A stretch of DNA of 7,112 nt from Nitrospirota bacterium. GTDB taxonomy: Bacteria > Nitrospinota_A > UBA7883. Below, one piece after another: positions 5,641 through 7,112 of the stretch. The notes under the pieces were generated by a model that worked only from the letters and a program-made list of their open reading frames with translations, was not told the DNA's origin and made no database searches. A program made the translations under genes and the position numbers. The DNA is taken from assembly GCA_011052055.1 (NCBI GenBank), contig DRJW01000150.1:1-7112 (forward strand), read 5' to 3'. Position 1 is the first letter of the stretch; every line of letters starts with the position of its first letter.

Positions 5641-6819
5641 ATGACAGCTTCCGATGATGGCGACGGCACGATCAAGGATGTCTATAAGTCGATAAAAGAA
5701 AACGACGGCGGCGGGGGCGACGGCGGCGCCAGCAAGTTTATGATGAACAAGGAAAACCAGCTCCGGCTGGTTTTCTGGGAGACCACCGCCGGGTGCAACC
5801 TCGAATGCGTCCATTGCCGTAGGCTCGACGTAGCCCGCGAGCTGATGAAAAACGACCTTACCACCGAACAGTCAAAAAAAATGATCGACGGCCTTGTCAA
5901 AGCCGGTAAATGCATCCTCGTTTTGTCCGGCGGCGAGCCTCTGTTCCGGCCCGATATATATGAAATCGCCGAATACGCCGACTCTGTGGGCCTCACGGTA
6001 GCATTAGCGACAAACGGCACGCTGGTCACCCCGGAGGTGGCCCGGAAAATCGCCGACTCTAAAGTCCAGCGCGTCGCCATTTCGCTGGATGGCGCCACGC
6101 CGGAAACCCACGATAAGTTCCGCAAACTCCCCGGCTCGTACGATCTGGCCGTGCAGGGGATCAAAAACCTGCAGGCGGTGGGGATGGAGACGCAGATAAA
6201 CTCCACCATCGCAAAGCATAACGTGCATGAAGTGGAAAAGCTTTACGAAAACGCCATCGCGCTTGGCGTGGAGGCTCTCCATATTTTCATGCTGGTGCCG
6301 GTCGGGTGCGGCGTGCAGATCGCCGAAGACGCCATGCTCGACGCGAACAAATACGAAGAGGTATTAAACTGGTTTTACGACATATCGCAGGAGGGGAAGA
6401 TACAGACAAAGGCCACTTGCGCCCCCCACTATTTCAGGATAATGCGCCAGCGCGCCAAAGCCGACGGGGTTTCCATCTCGGTAAAATCTCACGGGATGGC
6501 GGCGATGACCAAAGGATGCCTGGCGGGCCAGTCAATCTGTTTTATCTCGCATAAAGGCGAGGTCTTCCCATGCGGCTACCTGCCGGTGGAGGCGGGGCAT
6601 GTGCTAAAGCAGGAGTTCGCCGATGTATGGAACAACTCAAAAGTCTTCGCCAACCTGCGCGATCAAGACAAGCTGGGCGGGAAATGCGGCGTGTGCGAGT
6701 ATAAAAAAGTATGCGAAGGATGCAGGGCCCGCGCCTTTTTCGAAACCAAAGGCGACTACATGGCAGAAGAGCCGTATTGCATATATGAACCGAAGAAGAT
6801 AGAAAAAGCTAAAGCCTGA
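5641..6819 (+). CDS. ahbD: AhbD: radical SAM Fe-coproporphyrin III decarboxylase (heme b synthase)
   Basis: Final step of the siroheme-dependent pathway: oxidative decarboxylation of two propionates of Fe-coproporphyrin III to vinyl groups, giving heme b. Seen in 392 residues: LVFWETTAGCNLECVHC with C52, C56 and C59 binding the radical SAM cluster, SGGEP at 96-100, ATNG (123-126) and SLDGATPETHD (148-158). The SPASM-like C-terminus has C293, C300, C311 (GEVFPCGYLPVEAG), C349, C352, C358, C361 (CGVCEYKKVCEGCRARAF) and C380, enough for an auxiliary 4Fe-4S cluster. It lies 9 bases after ahbC, clearly co-transcribed. The start at 5641 adds a 34-residue acidic, glycine-rich extension before the conserved core; ATGs at 5740 and 5743 would give a core-length protein. 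Neither site has a strong ribosome signal. No ahbA or ahbB lies nearby in the window. Confidence 0.93.
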   Translation: MTASDDGDGTIKDVYKSIKENDGGGGDGGASKFMMNKENQLRLVFWETTAGCNLECVHCRRLDVARELMKNDLTTEQSKKMIDGLVKAGKCILVLSGGEPLFRPDIYEIAEYADSVGLTVALATNGTLVTPEVARKIADSKVQRVAISLDGATPETHDKFRKLPGSYDLAVQGIKNLQAVGMETQINSTIAKHNVHEVEKLYENAIALGVEALHIFMLVPVGCGVQIAEDAMLDANKYEEVLNWFYDISQEGKIQTKATCAPHYFRIMRQRAKADGVSISVKSHGMAAMTKGCLAGQSICFISHKGEVFPCGYLPVEAGHVLKQEFADVWNNSKVFANLRDQDKLGGKCGVCEYKKVCEGCRARAFFETKGDYMAEEPYCIYEPKKIEKAKA

Positions 6820-6841
6820 CTTTCCACGCTCCTCCTGTTAT

Positions 6842-6898
6842 TGTCACCCCGGACTCGATACGGGGTCTCCGAGATTCCGGCTCAAGGCCGGAATGACA
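6842..6898. repeat. Double-hairpin palindromic intergenic element (MITE/REP-like)
   Basis: The element starts TGTCA and ends TGACA, exact inverse copies. Inside are two hairpins: ACCCCG (6846-6851) with CGGGGT (6861-6866), and ATTCCGGC (6874-6881) with GCCGGAAT (6887-6894) over a 5-base loop. From memory, near-identical GTCACCCCGGA and CCGGAATGACA words recur in intergenic DNA of many bacteria; I cannot test copy number here. It lies 22 bases after ahbD and could end or stabilise the ahbCD transcript, but no T-run follows directly, so it is not a classical terminator. Confidence 0.7.
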
Positions 6899-6993
6899 TG
6901 CGTGGGTTATCCGAATTATTCCGTTGCTTTTTTATATTCCTCCTTGCAACCATGAAATATAATCAATAAATAAACAATATGTTACATCTTAAC

Positions 6994-7083
6994 TACTAAT
7001 TTACTACTAGCTCCTACTAATCTAGTATTTACTCCCCTTTTTATGTATAATACAACTACTAGCTTCTCATAATTTAGTATTTA
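6994..7083. repeat. AT-rich repeats: 29-base imperfect direct repeat plus CTACTA words
   Basis: Positions 7003-7031 and 7055-7083 match at 25 of 29 bases, 52 bases apart; each copy starts ACTACTAGCT and ends TAGTATTTA. Three CTACTA words occur about 10 bases apart between 6994 and 7019. In the first copy TACTAG (7005-7010) and CTAGTA (7022-7027) form an inverted pair. A TATAAT at 7046-7051 sits between the copies, but no good -35 precedes it. The pattern could be tandem operator sites of a gene beyond the edge, the start of a longer array, or simple AT-rich repeat. No coding frame is visible from 6820 to 7112. Confidence 0.5.
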
Positions 7084-7112
7084 GATACGTCTAACAATAA
7101 AGACTTTAAACA

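Noticed and set aside
6994..7112. CRISPR array
   Set aside because: Only two imperfect copies with AT-rich spacer, no repeat-spacer regularity and no cas genes in the window.

Overview
The window looks like a bacterial chromosome segment of moderate GC content with AT-rich intergenic DNA. The strongest hint at the organism is an adjacent ahbC-ahbD pair, the last two steps of the siroheme-dependent (alternative) heme pathway. That pathway is known from sulfate-reducing bacteria, related anaerobes and archaea. Shine-Dalgarno-like sites, TTG starts and intergenic palindromes favour a bacterium, perhaps Desulfobacterota or a neighbouring phylum. This is inference; no rRNA or other taxonomic marker is present.

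Layout. Positions 1-1234 (minus strand): a remnant-looking flavoprotein N-terminus (1139-1234), a complete LicC-like cytidylyltransferase (345-1109), then a SAM-dependent methyltransferase that runs off the left edge (1-320). The methyltransferase's natural ATG is out of frame. The set resembles part of a surface-polymer or phosphonate/phosphocholine-type decoration locus and shows several signs of decay or sequence error. Positions 1235-1678: a long non-coding stretch with inverted repeats and a plausible hisG promoter bracketed by a dyad. Positions 1679-3080 (plus): hisG (long form) and hisI, two histidine biosynthesis genes. Positions 3088-3486 (minus): a DoxX-family membrane protein converging on hisI. 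Positions 3643-4185 (plus): an exported or membrane-anchored staphylococcal-nuclease-like protein with substitutions at two catalytic positions. Positions 4345-6819 (plus): ahbC and ahbD, two radical SAM enzymes in a tight pair. Positions 6820-7112: a double-hairpin palindromic intergenic element, then AT-rich DNA with an imperfect 29-base direct repeat built on CTACTA words.

How the genes work together. AhbC converts 12,18-didecarboxysiroheme to Fe-coproporphyrin III and AhbD decarboxylates that to heme b, so the pair is a functional unit whose early genes (ahbA, ahbB, siroheme synthesis) lie elsewhere. HisG and HisI catalyse steps 1 and 3 of histidine synthesis; the rest of the pathway is not here. 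The left-hand cytidylyltransferase and methyltransferase probably belong to a separate accessory locus. I see no clear undescribed multi-gene system. The best leads are the altered nuclease active site, the cysteine-rich insert in the cytidylyltransferase, the broken methyltransferase start and the repeat array at the right edge.
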